DNA of 64,000 nt from Pseudomonadota bacterium (GTDB lineage Bacteria; Desulfobacterota; Desulfovibrionia; Desulfovibrionales; Desulfovibrionaceae): the NCBI GenBank assembly GCA_018816865.1, contig JAHIUW010000030.1, positions 1-64,000 of the forward strand, read 5' to 3'. Below are positions 24,181 through 32,576 of this stretch, in pieces. Every line of letters starts with the position of its first letter. Positions within the stretch are counted from its first letter, which is position 1. The position numbers and the translations under genes were made by a program. The notes beneath the pieces were generated by a model. That model was given only the letters and a program-made list of their open reading frames with translations. It was not told the DNA's origin and made no database searches.

Positions 24181-26886
24181 CTATCGAGTGCTGCCCTTTT
24201 TCGTCCTGGGGTAGGGTTCCAATCCTATATAAGCAGGATCCTTGACCATTTTTTGGACAAGGGCCAACTGGTCCTCACGGCAGGTGGCCGTGCCGTCCAG
24301 CATGGCAGCGCGGATCTTTTTCAGGATTTCACCGTAGGCAGGGCCCTCGGGCAGCCCGGCCTGTTGCAGATCGCGCCCGCTGATGTCCAGTTCGGCGTTC
24401 TTCAGGCGGGTCAGATACTGTGACAGGTCACGGCGCGTGGATTCCTGTTTGAATTTCGCCATGAAGAACAACACGCCCTCCACGGGCAACGCGTCCAGAA
24501 TCAGACACAGCCTGGACAATGATCCCTTGTGGTGCTTCCACATCTTGTAACCGTAGATGGTCTGGTTGAGCTGCTTGCGCAGGGCAATGAGGTCGCCGAT
24601 CTGTTTGGCCGTCAGGTTGAAGCGCTGGGCCATGGACAGGGTTTCTTCGTCCTTGGCCCCGTTGGCCAGGGCCATGAAATAGATGAGCCAGGACTGGGGG
24701 GCATGGTTCAGGTACATCATGCGGTACCATTCCAGGACCTTTTCGATCTCCTCCAGCAATTCCTCCTGCGCCGGGGAAAGGCCCAGCAGGGGATGGATGG
24801 CGGACAAGAGGTGCAGGTCGCGCATCTGGCGCAGGCAAGCCAGGGCGGTTTTTTCCTCGAAGATCTGGCACATCTCATTGAACAGGCGACTGCCCGAAAG
24901 CTTTTCCATCATGCCCAGGCCCAGGGCATTCTTGATCAGCCGTTCGGTCTGCCCGCCGATCTGGAAGGAATAGCGTTGGGCAAAGCGGATGGCGCGCAGG
25001 ATACGGGTGGGGTCCTCGACGAAGGACAGGGAATGCAGCACGCGGATCACGCGCTTCTTGATATCCCGCTGGGCACCGAAAAAGTCCACCAGCCGTCCGA
25101 ATTGACTGTGGTTGAGCTGCACGGCCAGGGCGTTGATGGTGAAATCCCGGCGGTAAAGGTCCATCTTGATGGAGGACAATTCCACCGTGGGCAGGGCGGC
25201 CGGGTACTCGTAGTATTCAAGCCGGGCCGTGGCCACGTCGATGTGCTGGCCGCCCGGCAAAACCACGACGGCCGTCTGGAACTTGCGATGGGCGCGCACG
25301 CGCCCGCCAAGCCTGTCGCCCAGGGAATGGGCAAAGGCGATGCCGTCGCCCTCGACCACCAGATCCAGATCCAGGTTGGGGGTGTCCAGCAGGATGTCGC
25401 GCACAAATCCGCCCACCGCGTAGATGGACTGCGCGGTTTCGTCGGCCAGCTCCCCGGCCTGGTGCAGGATGTTCACCAGCCCCTTGGGCAGGCGCTCTTT
25501 GAGCATGATGCGGATGTTCCGCTCTCGTGAGCGTTCAGGCATCAAGGATTCGGGGATGCGGGCGGGTTCGTCCACCAGCAGGTTGATCAGATCCGTACGG
25601 GTGATGACGCCGACGATGTGGCCTTTATCGATGACCGGCACCAGGCGTTGGCCCTGGCCCAGAACAATCTCAATGATCTCATAGAGGCCGGCCTCGGGGC
25701 TGACTGAGGCCGAGGCGCGCATCATGTAGTCCGTGGCCGGGGTGTCCGAAAGTCCGTGCCCCACGGCCTTGTCCGCGATCTGGTGCTCCAGGACGCCGAC
25801 GAATTCGCCCGTCTCCATGTCAACAAGAGGCGCGGCTTTCAGGCCATAGCGGTTCATGATCTCCGCGGCTTCGGCCGTGGTCATTTCGCGTTCGATGACG
25901 ATGGCCGGGCGGGACATCAGGTCCTGCACGGTGTGCTGCGGGCGGATGTGGGTGGTCAGCAAGGCGAACAGCTCATCCTTGACCTGGGACATGGTGCGGT
26001 CCTTGATGCTCGCGGACGCGGCCGAGGCATGACCGCCGCCGCCAAAGGACGCGCAGATCTGTCCCACGTCCACTTCCGGGCTCTTGGAGCGCGCCACCAG
26101 ATGCACCCGGTCGTGCATCCTGCCCAGTGCGAACAGCACATGGATGCTCTCCATGTCCATGACCTTGTGGGCCAGCAGGGCGAAATCGCTGACGTATTCA
26201 TCGGTGGAGACTTCGGCGGTCACCACGGGGACCCCGCGGATATTGTGGGTCTTGGCGGATTCCAGCAGGGTGTTGAGCAGCGAGACCTGTTCGGCTGAGA
26301 GATCGCGGGTGATGAGGTCGGAGATGACCGTGGTGTCCATGCCCTGGGTCAGCAGCCAGGCTGCTGCCGTAAAATCCTGAGGTTTCGTGGAGTTGAATGA
26401 AAAAGAGCCGGTATCCTCGAAGATGCCCAGGCCGACGATGGTGGCCTCGTCGGGCTTCAGGGTCAGGCCCAGGGACATCATCTCATGGGTCAGGATGGTC
26501 GCCGTGGCTCCCCATTCCTCGACCTTGCCCGCGCTGTGCTGCACATCGTCGTCGGTATCCGGATGGTGGTCGTAGGCATGGATTTCGAGATTCGGGTTGT
26601 TGAAGACCTGATTGACATGCGGTACGCGGCTTTTCTGGCGCGTATCCACCAGGACCAGGGTTCGTACCGTAGTCAGGTCGATCTCCCGCACGTTGCGGAA
26701 GTTGAACATGTACATGGCGCTCTGGATGTAGAAATTGCGCAGGTTCTTTTCCTGGCTGCCGGGGAAGACGAGCACCGCTCCGGGGTAAAGCCGACTGGCC
26801 GCGATCATGGACGCCAGCGAATCAAAATCCGCATTGGCATGGGAGGTGATGATCAGCGGGGCATCGATTTTGACCGGGTTGTTCAT
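24181..26886 (-). CDS. DHH-CBS-CBS-tRNA nucleotidyltransferase fusion
   Basis: A 901-residue multidomain protein. Residues about 1-320 form a DHH/DHHA1 phosphoesterase (HANADFDSLASM, YDHHPDTDDD, GGGGHASAASA), as in nanoRNases and pAp phosphatases. Residues about 325-445 hold two CBS domains. Residues about 480-900 form a class II poly(A)/CCA nucleotidyltransferase, with YAVGGFVRD and the catalytic LDLDLVVEGDG near 500, and RRDFTINALAV. Such fusions occur in Desulfovibrio, Aquifex and cyanobacteria, where the enzyme adds A or CC to tRNA 3' ends. An adenine-nucleotide signal through CBS is possible. It is upstream of the lap/mut genes and downstream of xerD. Confidence 0.9.
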   Translation of the reverse strand: MNNPVKIDAPLIITSHANADFDSLASMIAASRLYPGAVLVFPGSQEKNLRNFYIQSAMYMFNFRNVREIDLTTVRTLVLVDTRQKSRVPHVNQVFNNPNLEIHAYDHHPDTDDDVQHSAGKVEEWGATATILTHEMMSLGLTLKPDEATIVGLGIFEDTGSFSFNSTKPQDFTAAAWLLTQGMDTTVISDLITRDLSAEQVSLLNTLLESAKTHNIRGVPVVTAEVSTDEYVSDFALLAHKVMDMESIHVLFALGRMHDRVHLVARSKSPEVDVGQICASFGGGGHASAASASIKDRTMSQVKDELFALLTTHIRPQHTVQDLMSRPAIVIEREMTTAEAAEIMNRYGLKAAPLVDMETGEFVGVLEHQIADKAVGHGLSDTPATDYMMRASASVSPEAGLYEIIEIVLGQGQRLVPVIDKGHIVGVITRTDLINLLVDEPARIPESLMPERSRERNIRIMLKERLPKGLVNILHQAGELADETAQSIYAVGGFVRDILLDTPNLDLDLVVEGDGIAFAHSLGDRLGGRVRAHRKFQTAVVVLPGGQHIDVATARLEYYEYPAALPTVELSSIKMDLYRRDFTINALAVQLNHSQFGRLVDFFGAQRDIKKRVIRVLHSLSFVEDPTRILRAIRFAQRYSFQIGGQTERLIKNALGLGMMEKLSGSRLFNEMCQIFEEKTALACLRQMRDLHLLSAIHPLLGLSPAQEELLEEIEKVLEWYRMMYLNHAPQSWLIYFMALANGAKDEETLSMAQRFNLTAKQIGDLIALRKQLNQTIYGYKMWKHHKGSLSRLCLILDALPVEGVLFFMAKFKQESTRRDLSQYLTRLKNAELDISGRDLQQAGLPEGPAYGEILKKIRAAMLDGTATCREDQLALVQKMVKDPAYIGLEPYPRTKKGSTR

Positions 26887-26957
26887 CTATGAATCCAGTG
26901 AGTTGTGACGGTGGAGAACGCCATAGTTAAAGAAGTGCTTGAGATGTTGCTCGTTGC

Positions 26958-27869
26958 TTACATGTTGGACCGTGGGTGGTGCTGGCGATGAATCTGAACC
27001 AGCCGACCGGCCTGGACATGCGTGTATATCTCGGTGGCGGCGATGTCCGCGTGGCCCAGCAGGAGCTGCACGGTCCTCAGGTCCGCTCCGCCTTCCAGCA
27101 GGTGGGTGGCGAAGGAATGCCTGAAGGTGTGTGGCGAGACATTCCTGGTGATACCGGCGGTCAAGGCGTGGCGTTTGATAGCCTTCCATACAGCCTGTCG
27201 GGTCAGACCCTTGCCTGAACGGTTCAGGAACACCGCATCTTGAACGGGTTTAAATTGTCCGCGCCAGCTTTGCAAATAATTCTGTAGGAATTCCTGCGCG
27301 GCATAGTGGATGGGGATCAGACGCTCCTTGGAACCCTTGCCGAAGATCCTGAGTACACCCACCTGGGGATCGAAATCAAAGGGCTTCATCTGCACCAGTT
27401 CCGAGACCCGAAGTCCCGCAGCGTAGAGCAGTTCAAGCATGGTCCGATCCCGGAAGCCCAGCTTGGTGGAAAGATCGGGCTGGGCAAGCACCGTGGCCAT
27501 TTCCTTTATGGTCAACAATTCAGGAAGCTTGCGCGGCAGCTTTGGGTTTTCCAGAAACTCGGCCGGATCGGAGTCCGCCAGACCTTCGTCTGCCAGATAC
27601 GAAAAAAAACCCCGCAGGGCCGAGAGATGACGGGCCAGACTCCTGCTGGCAAGCCCCTTGCGGCGCAGGTGGAAGAGATACAGGGACAGGGTCTGCCTGC
27701 TGACCTCGCTGAGATCGAAGTCCTTTTGCTTCAAAAAGGCAGAAAATTCGCGCAAATCCGTGGCATAAGCAGCCAGGCTGTTCTCGGACAGGCCGCGGAC
27801 CACGAGCAGATGCTCGAGGTAGGTGTCCATCATCGGGTGGACGGGGCAGGGGGAGTGAATCTTTGTCAT
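26958..27869 (-). CDS. xerD: Tyrosine recombinase XerD
   Basis: A 303-residue site-specific recombinase that resolves chromosome dimers at dif with a partner, in concert with FtsK (also in this window at 46222). The N-terminal core-binding domain has YLEHLLVVRGLSENSLAAY; the catalytic domain has LYAAGLRVSELVQM (first Arg), SPHTFRHSFATHLLEGG (HxxR) and the nucleophile Tyr in AATEIYTHV, all in place. The ATG at 27869 is my choice, with MMDTYL 12 residues later as an alternative. It heads the minus-strand run and is divergent from dapL. XerC versus XerD cannot be settled without comparison, though the gene is XerD-like in length and motifs. Confidence 0.88.
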   Translation of the reverse strand: MTKIHSPCPVHPMMDTYLEHLLVVRGLSENSLAAYATDLREFSAFLKQKDFDLSEVSRQTLSLYLFHLRRKGLASRSLARHLSALRGFFSYLADEGLADSDPAEFLENPKLPRKLPELLTIKEMATVLAQPDLSTKLGFRDRTMLELLYAAGLRVSELVQMKPFDFDPQVGVLRIFGKGSKERLIPIHYAAQEFLQNYLQSWRGQFKPVQDAVFLNRSGKGLTRQAVWKAIKRHALTAGITRNVSPHTFRHSFATHLLEGGADLRTVQLLLGHADIAATEIYTHVQAGRLVQIHRQHHPRSNM

Positions 27870-28036
27870 GCGGCAAGGGTCCGTTTTTTCAAGAGAGTAC
27901 ACGGCCCGGGGAGCGGGCACAAGAGGCCGCAAGGGTAGGAGCGCATTGACAGCGGCGCCGGGCCCACGTTATCAGAATTGCTCTTTGAGATTCCACGGAG
28001 GCCTCTCGAAACCACCGCCGAAGGAGAAGGATCATA

Positions 28037-29203
28037 GTGCCCGATTTCAAGCTTGCGCAGCGCATCGCCGAGCTGCCCCCCTATCTTTTTGCCGAGATCG
28101 ATGGCGTCAAGCGCCAGGTTGCCGCGCGGGGCGTGGACATTATCAGCCTGGGGATCGGTGATCCAGATCTGCCCACCCCCGAGTTCATCATCGACAGGCT
28201 CTATGAGGCCGCCAAGAAACCAGCCAACCATCGCTATCCGGATTATGAGGGCCTGTTGGCCTTCCGGACCGCCGTGGCCGTGTGGTACAAGCAGCGGTTC
28301 AACGTCGATCTGGACCCGGCCACCGAGGTGGTCAGCCTGATCGGCTCCAAGGAGGGCATCGCCCATTTTCCTCTGGCCTTCACCAACCCTGGCGACATGA
28401 ACCTGGTCTGCACGCCCAACTATCCCGTGTACCCCATCGCCACTCGGTTCGCCGGCGGTGAGGTGGAGTTCGTGCCCCTGACCGAGGACAATGCCTATCT
28501 GCCGGACCTGGATGCCATCAGCGACGAGTCCTGGGACAAGGCTAAATCCATCTATCTGAATTATCCGAATAACCCCACCGCAGGGGTGGCCAACGACGCC
28601 TTCTTTGAAAAACTGATCAAGAAGTGCATTGAGACGGGCACGATCATCGTGCACGACGCGGCCTATACCGAGATCTACTTCGACCCGAGCAACAAACCCA
28701 AGAGCATCTTGGAGTATGCCGGGGCCAAGGACGTGGCCATCGAGTTCCACTCCCTGTCCAAGACCTACAACATGACCGGCTGGCGCGTGGGCATGGCCGT
28801 GGGCAACCGCACGTTGGTGGGCGGCCTGGGCAAGGTCAAGACCAACGTGGACTCCGGCATCTTCCAGGCCGTGCAGGAAGCGGGCATCGTCGCGCTGGAG
28901 CAGGGCGAACCTTATGCCGAAAAGTTCCGGGCCATCTACAAGGAGCGCCGTGACGCCGTTGTGGCGGCCCTGCGCAAGGCGGGCATCAAATGTCCGCTGC
29001 CCGAGGCATCCTTCTACATCTGGGCCGATGTTCCCGAGGGTTACAACTCTTCGGACTTCGTAACCAAGGTCATTCAGGAGACGGGCGTGGTCCTGACCCC
29101 GGGCAACGGCTTTGGCGCGCCTGGTGAAGGGTACTTCCGCATCTCCCTGACCGTGCCGACGCAACGATTGGAGGAAGCGGTATCCCGCATCGCCTCTCTG
29201 TAA
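28037..29203 (+). CDS. dapL: LL-diaminopimelate aminotransferase
   Basis: DapL converts tetrahydrodipicolinate directly to LL-diaminopimelate, a short cut in lysine and peptidoglycan synthesis. The 388-residue fold-type I aminotransferase has GIGDPDLPTP, YPDYEGLLAFR, YPNNPTAGVA (Asn contacting PLP), and the PLP lysine in SLSKTYNMTGWRVGMA. The start is GTG with AGGAGAAGG upstream. With lysA it completes the final steps from tetrahydrodipicolinate except the DapF epimerase, which is not in the window. folK overlaps its end. Confidence 0.93.
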   Translation: MPDFKLAQRIAELPPYLFAEIDGVKRQVAARGVDIISLGIGDPDLPTPEFIIDRLYEAAKKPANHRYPDYEGLLAFRTAVAVWYKQRFNVDLDPATEVVSLIGSKEGIAHFPLAFTNPGDMNLVCTPNYPVYPIATRFAGGEVEFVPLTEDNAYLPDLDAISDESWDKAKSIYLNYPNNPTAGVANDAFFEKLIKKCIETGTIIVHDAAYTEIYFDPSNKPKSILEYAGAKDVAIEFHSLSKTYNMTGWRVGMAVGNRTLVGGLGKVKTNVDSGIFQAVQEAGIVALEQGEPYAEKFRAIYKERRDAVVAALRKAGIKCPLPEASFYIWADVPEGYNSSDFVTKVIQETGVVLTPGNGFGAPGEGYFRISLTVPTQRLEEAVSRIASL

Positions 29204-29229
29204 CCGCTTATGTCGGGCTTGGCTCAAAT

Positions 29230-29709
29230 ATGGGCCGTCCCACGGAGAATCTCGCCCGGGCCATAGCCCGCCTGGGCGGGATTTCCGGTGTCCTGGGTGT
29301 TGAAGCCTCTCCCGTCTATCTCACCGAGCCGCAACTGGTGCGCGAACAGCCATGGTTTGCCAACCAAGTTGCGCGCGTGCTATGCGGTCCTCAAGTCACA
29401 CCCCTTGGATTTCTCGAAGAACTCCTGAAGGTTGAGATCGAACTGGGACGAGATCGGACTCAGGGGGAAGGCGCAGCCGTGCGTTATGGCCCCCGGGTCA
29501 TCGATCTCGACCTGTTGCTGTTCGGGAATCTGGTCATGCAAGCCGATCATCTGACCCTGCCGCATCCGGGCATCCTGAAACGGGCATTCGTCTTGTTGCC
29601 CCTTGTGGACCTGGATCAGGGCTTGGTGCTGCCGGATGGTACCGTGGCCGCACAGGCCCTTGCCAAGCTTGAGTATCGCCGAGAGGGTGAGCGTCTTTGG
29701 CAAGAGTAA
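29230..29709 (+). CDS. folK: HPPK, 2-amino-4-hydroxy-6-hydroxymethyldihydropteridine kinase
   Basis: FolK transfers pyrophosphate from ATP to the pterin in folate synthesis. Conserved elements are YLTEPQLVREQPWFANQV, the GRDRTQGEGAAVRYGPRVIDLDLLLF active-site block (given here as separate stretches around residues 75-100) and LPHPGILKRAFVLLPL. The coordinates begin at the first standard start (ATG 29230), but the frame is open further upstream and encodes the usual family N-terminus TAYVGLGSN just before this ATG. No ATG, GTG or TTG exists there back to a stop at 29125. GGAGGA at 29170-29175 with ATC at 29182 is one possible non-standard start, overlapping the end of dapL. Confidence 0.8.
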   Translation: MGRPTENLARAIARLGGISGVLGVEASPVYLTEPQLVREQPWFANQVARVLCGPQVTPLGFLEELLKVEIELGRDRTQGEGAAVRYGPRVIDLDLLLFGNLVMQADHLTLPHPGILKRAFVLLPLVDLDQGLVLPDGTVAAQALAKLEYRREGERLWQE

Positions 29710-29775
29710 CTTACTGAAATAGAATGTATTTTAAGGCGATCTAAAGTATAACTTTAAGATAAGGCTGGTAGCAGA

Positions 29776-30042
29776 ATGCTCAAATTCATCGTCATCGGCG
29801 TGGCCCTTTTCTTTCTGTTCAAGCTGTTCAAGGGGGACACACGCAAGAAGGACAAGTTCAGCGACAAGGATCGGGATCGTCTGATCGCCTCGGGTGAGAT
29901 GGTCAAGGACCCCATCTGCGGTACTTACGTGGACAAGTCCGCCGACATCCGCGTCAAGGATGAAACCGGGGTGCATTGTTTTTGCAGCTTCGAGTGCCGC
30001 GACAAATACCTGAAGAGGCTGGCCCCCGGAACTGAAGAGTAG
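29776..30042 (+). CDS. Small membrane-anchored YHS-like protein
   Basis: An 88-residue protein with one N-terminal membrane span (FIVIGVALFFLFKLF) and a C-terminal YHS/TRASH-like metal domain: KDPICGTYVDKSADI and HCFCSFECRDKYLK. The paired cysteines (PICG and CFCSFEC) suggest iron, copper or zinc binding at the cytoplasmic face. Function is unknown. It is between folK and the aldolase gene; spacing of 66 bases on both sides allows, but does not prove, co-transcription. Confidence 0.7.
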   Translation: MLKFIVIGVALFFLFKLFKGDTRKKDKFSDKDRDRLIASGEMVKDPICGTYVDKSADIRVKDETGVHCFCSFECRDKYLKRLAPGTEE

Positions 30043-30108
30043 CTTCCACTTTCTGCGCAGCTAGGCTATCATGGTAGGAATACACAAGTTTTCATCCAAG
30101 GAGTAAGC

Positions 30109-30762
30109 ATGCGTTTTTTTATCGACACCGCCAATCTTGATGAGATTCGCCAAGCCAAAAAATACGGCTTGATTGACGGAGTGACCACCAATCCCTCGTT
30201 GTTCGCCAAAGAGCAGCGGGACTGGAAGGAACTGGCCGCCGCCATCTGTAAGGAAGTGGACGGCCCCGTCAGCCTTGAGGTGGTGGGCGTCACTGCGGAT
30301 GAGATGGTTGCCGAGGCTCGGGAACTGGTCAAGTTCGGTTCCAACGTCGTGGTCAAGATTCCCATGCTCATGGAAGGCTTGGTGGCCGTTCGCCAGTTGA
30401 CTGAAATGGGCATTGATACCAATGTCACTCTGGTTTTTTCGCCTCTTCAGGCTCTGCTGGCCGCCAAGGCGGGCGCCACCTACGTCAGCCCCTTTGTGGG
30501 ACGCGTGGACGATATTGGCTCCGACGGCATGGAACTCGTTCAGCAGATCGTGACCATCTTCAGCAATTATAATTATCAGACCCAGGTCCTGGTCGCCAGC
30601 ATCCGCAGCCCGATGCACATCGTGGATGCAGCCTTGATGGGGGCCGACGTGTCCACTATCCCTTACAAGGTCCTTGAGAAGTTGGCCCAACATCCCCTGA
30701 CGGACAAGGGCCTGGAGGCCTTTCTGGCCGATTGGAAGAAGACCAAGGGGGCAGGGGAGTAG
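30109..30762 (+). CDS. Transaldolase-like fructose-6-phosphate aldolase
   Basis: A 217-residue class I aldolase of the small transaldolase/FSA (TalC/MipB) subfamily. MRFFIDTANLDEIRQAKK, DGVTTNPSLFAK, VVKIPMLMEGL with the Schiff-base Lys (about residue 84), NVTLVFSPLQALLAAKAGA, and SPFVGRVDDIG are all standard. It transfers a dihydroxyacetone unit between sugar phosphates and may serve as the cell's transaldolase. AAGGAG lies 6 bases before the ATG. Whether it acts as transaldolase or as fructose-6-phosphate aldolase cannot be told by sequence alone. Confidence 0.92.
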   Translation: MRFFIDTANLDEIRQAKKYGLIDGVTTNPSLFAKEQRDWKELAAAICKEVDGPVSLEVVGVTADEMVAEARELVKFGSNVVVKIPMLMEGLVAVRQLTEMGIDTNVTLVFSPLQALLAAKAGATYVSPFVGRVDDIGSDGMELVQQIVTIFSNYNYQTQVLVASIRSPMHIVDAALMGADVSTIPYKVLEKLAQHPLTDKGLEAFLADWKKTKGAGE

Positions 30763-30842
30763 CTGAGTCGTAATGACCAGCAGGGGCAGTGCCACTTCCG
30801 CTTTGGGTGCTTTATGCGTCTGACCAAACTGGAGATTTGTAA

Positions 30843-31724
30843 ATGCCTTCTCGTTTGCCTCGGCTGATAACTACATGTCGTCTCCTTATCTTCATTCTGT
30901 GTTTCTGTTTGGCGGGTTGTGTTGCGAATACCCCGCCTTCGGCATCAACAACTCAGCAGTTCGTTCAATCTGCAGACGGCAGTTCCATTCTCTATGGAAC
31001 GAGCGGGGCAGGGGACCTTGCCGTGGTGTTTGTTCATGGCTGGTTATGTGATCATACCACCTGGGATCGGCAAATTGATTATTTTTCTAAAAATTACAGG
31101 GTAGTATGGTTGGATTTGGCCGGACATGGAAACTCCGGGAGTAACAGAACAGCGTACACAATGACTTCTTTCGCCCAAGACGTGCAGTCAGTTATAGGCA
31201 GGGTTGGCGCTGATAGGGTTGTGCTCGTGGGGCATTCCATGGGCGGCCAAGTTGTTCTGGAGGCAGCAGACTTATTGGGAGATTCCGTGGTGGGAATTGT
31301 TGCTGTGGATTCCTTTTACACTCCCATCTATGACATTCCGATTGATAAGAAGCTCAAATTTTTGGAGTTTCTCAGCAACGATTACTCTTCAGCGTTGTCA
31401 GCAACTCACGACTCCATGTTTCCAGAGGAGGTTGATCCTCAGTTGAAACAATCTGTTTATGCCATGATGACTAAGCCTGATAAGGCCATCGGTGTCAGTG
31501 CGCTGTATGAATGCATCATGTGGCATGCACACAAAACCCCTGCAGATTTCCCCAACTATACTAGAATATTCCATAATATTAATGCGGGATCAACGGGCAG
31601 CAAGCCTGTGCCTGATCATGTTCGTTTAATCCCTGGTGCAGGGCATTTTGTTGCATTGGTCAAGCCCCATGAATTTAATAACATCCTGGAAAGTATAATT
31701 ATTCAGTCTAGTCTGCTCAATTAG
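30843..31724 (+). CDS. Alpha/beta hydrolase lipoprotein
   Basis: A 293-residue alpha/beta hydrolase with a lipoprotein-type signal (ITTCRLLIFILCFCLAGC). The nucleophile serine lies in VLVGHSMGGQV, the oxyanion strand in VVFVHGWLCDHTTW, the acidic residue probably near DSFYTP or the later GVSALYE region, and the catalytic His in IPGAGHFVAL. Substrate unknown; an esterase, lipase or peroxidase-like enzyme at the cell surface is likely. Coding sequence is clearly more AT-rich than most neighbours, hinting at acquisition from elsewhere. A terminator follows 70 bases after the stop. Confidence 0.82.
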   Translation: MPSRLPRLITTCRLLIFILCFCLAGCVANTPPSASTTQQFVQSADGSSILYGTSGAGDLAVVFVHGWLCDHTTWDRQIDYFSKNYRVVWLDLAGHGNSGSNRTAYTMTSFAQDVQSVIGRVGADRVVLVGHSMGGQVVLEAADLLGDSVVGIVAVDSFYTPIYDIPIDKKLKFLEFLSNDYSSALSATHDSMFPEEVDPQLKQSVYAMMTKPDKAIGVSALYECIMWHAHKTPADFPNYTRIFHNINAGSTGSKPVPDHVRLIPGAGHFVALVKPHEFNNILESIIIQSSLLN

Positions 31725-32474
31725 ATCTCTCCAGAAAGGCCGTTGATAGAGGGGCAGGGGGGGGTGTGATCCTCTTTTCCTCATTCATGACATACAAGCC
31801 CCTGCAAGAGGGGCTTTTTATTGCCGCAAATGGTCCCGGTCCAGCCTTCATCCTCCTGAAATCCTTTTTCCAAAGGCCTGTTCCTTGGGCAAAGGCTCCA
31901 TCGTGCGCCTCCTGCCAAGCAAATCCCCAACAAAACGTCCAGGTCAGGGCCTTTCCGGATTGTTGTAGCGGCCATTCAGGTCCAAAGGCATATGGGAATT
32001 GTTAGGACGGGCCGCTAAAGCCATTCTGGAGTCGCCTGAGGCGTTTGACCTTGAGCAGCGAGTCCCCAGACGCAGAATCGTTCCCCGACTCGAATGAACC
32101 CCAAGCCATGAATAGTGATTGAGTTTGCCGAAAGCTGGAGCTCTGGATTGAGGCCTTGAATTCTAGGGTGCAAGACGGGTTAAAGTCTTCCCTAAAGGGT
32201 TCCCCTGCGCCATCCATACCTTGCTGCCTTGGTCTCATAATGTAAATTATGTTAACTTTAAGATGTGGGTTTAAAGCTATAAACGTCTGATTACACTAGT
32301 TTTATATTCTGGAAACCCATTCGTGAAACATGGGTTGCGTTCAGGTCTTGAACTTGAGGTTCTGTCCGGGGAGGTTGGCGCGGATTTGCCCGCCTGCCCT
32401 GCTGATTGCAGGCGGACCTGCCGGCCCTCAGGAGCGGTTTTTGTCTGCTTGATGGCTCAATGTGTGGGGACCAC
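31725..32474. other. Long gene-poor region
   Basis: About 750 bases between the hydrolase stop and the terminator at 32475 hold the hydrolase terminator, a minus-strand ORF at 32002-32238 with no support, and an AT-rich stretch at 32236-32320. I see no convincing gene. A small inverted GC-rich motif (GCCCGCCTGCCCTGCTGATTGCAGGCGG, partly palindromic, around 32387-32414) is present. Confidence 0.45.
31796..31820 (+). terminator. Terminator of hydrolase gene
   Basis: AAGCCCCT (31796-31803) pairs with AGGGGCTT (31809-31816) and is followed by TTTATT. Confidence 0.8.
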
Positions 32475-32505
32475 GAAAAAAGGCCTCACAGGCGAACTGG
32501 AGGCC
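32475..32505 (-). terminator. Terminator of the adenylate cyclase gene
   Basis: On the minus strand GGCCTC pairs with GAGGCC (plus arms 32482-32487 and 32500-32505) and is followed by TTTTTTCG. It lies about 70 bases after the CHASE2 cyclase stop. Confidence 0.65.
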
Positions 32506-32576
32506 CTTTATGGCGGCATAGTGATGAGAGTGGGACAGGGGGCTGGCAGCCCTCTACCCTGCTGACGGCTGGGGGA

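Noticed and set aside
27866-29227. Long reverse ORF opposite dapL
   Set aside because: It is a mirror of the well-supported dapL gene and has no protein-family features, as expected for G+C-rich antisense frames.
32002-32238. 78-codon reverse ORF in the gene-poor gap
   Set aside because: No ribosome binding site or recognised domain; too little to call a gene, although the stretch may be a repeat element.
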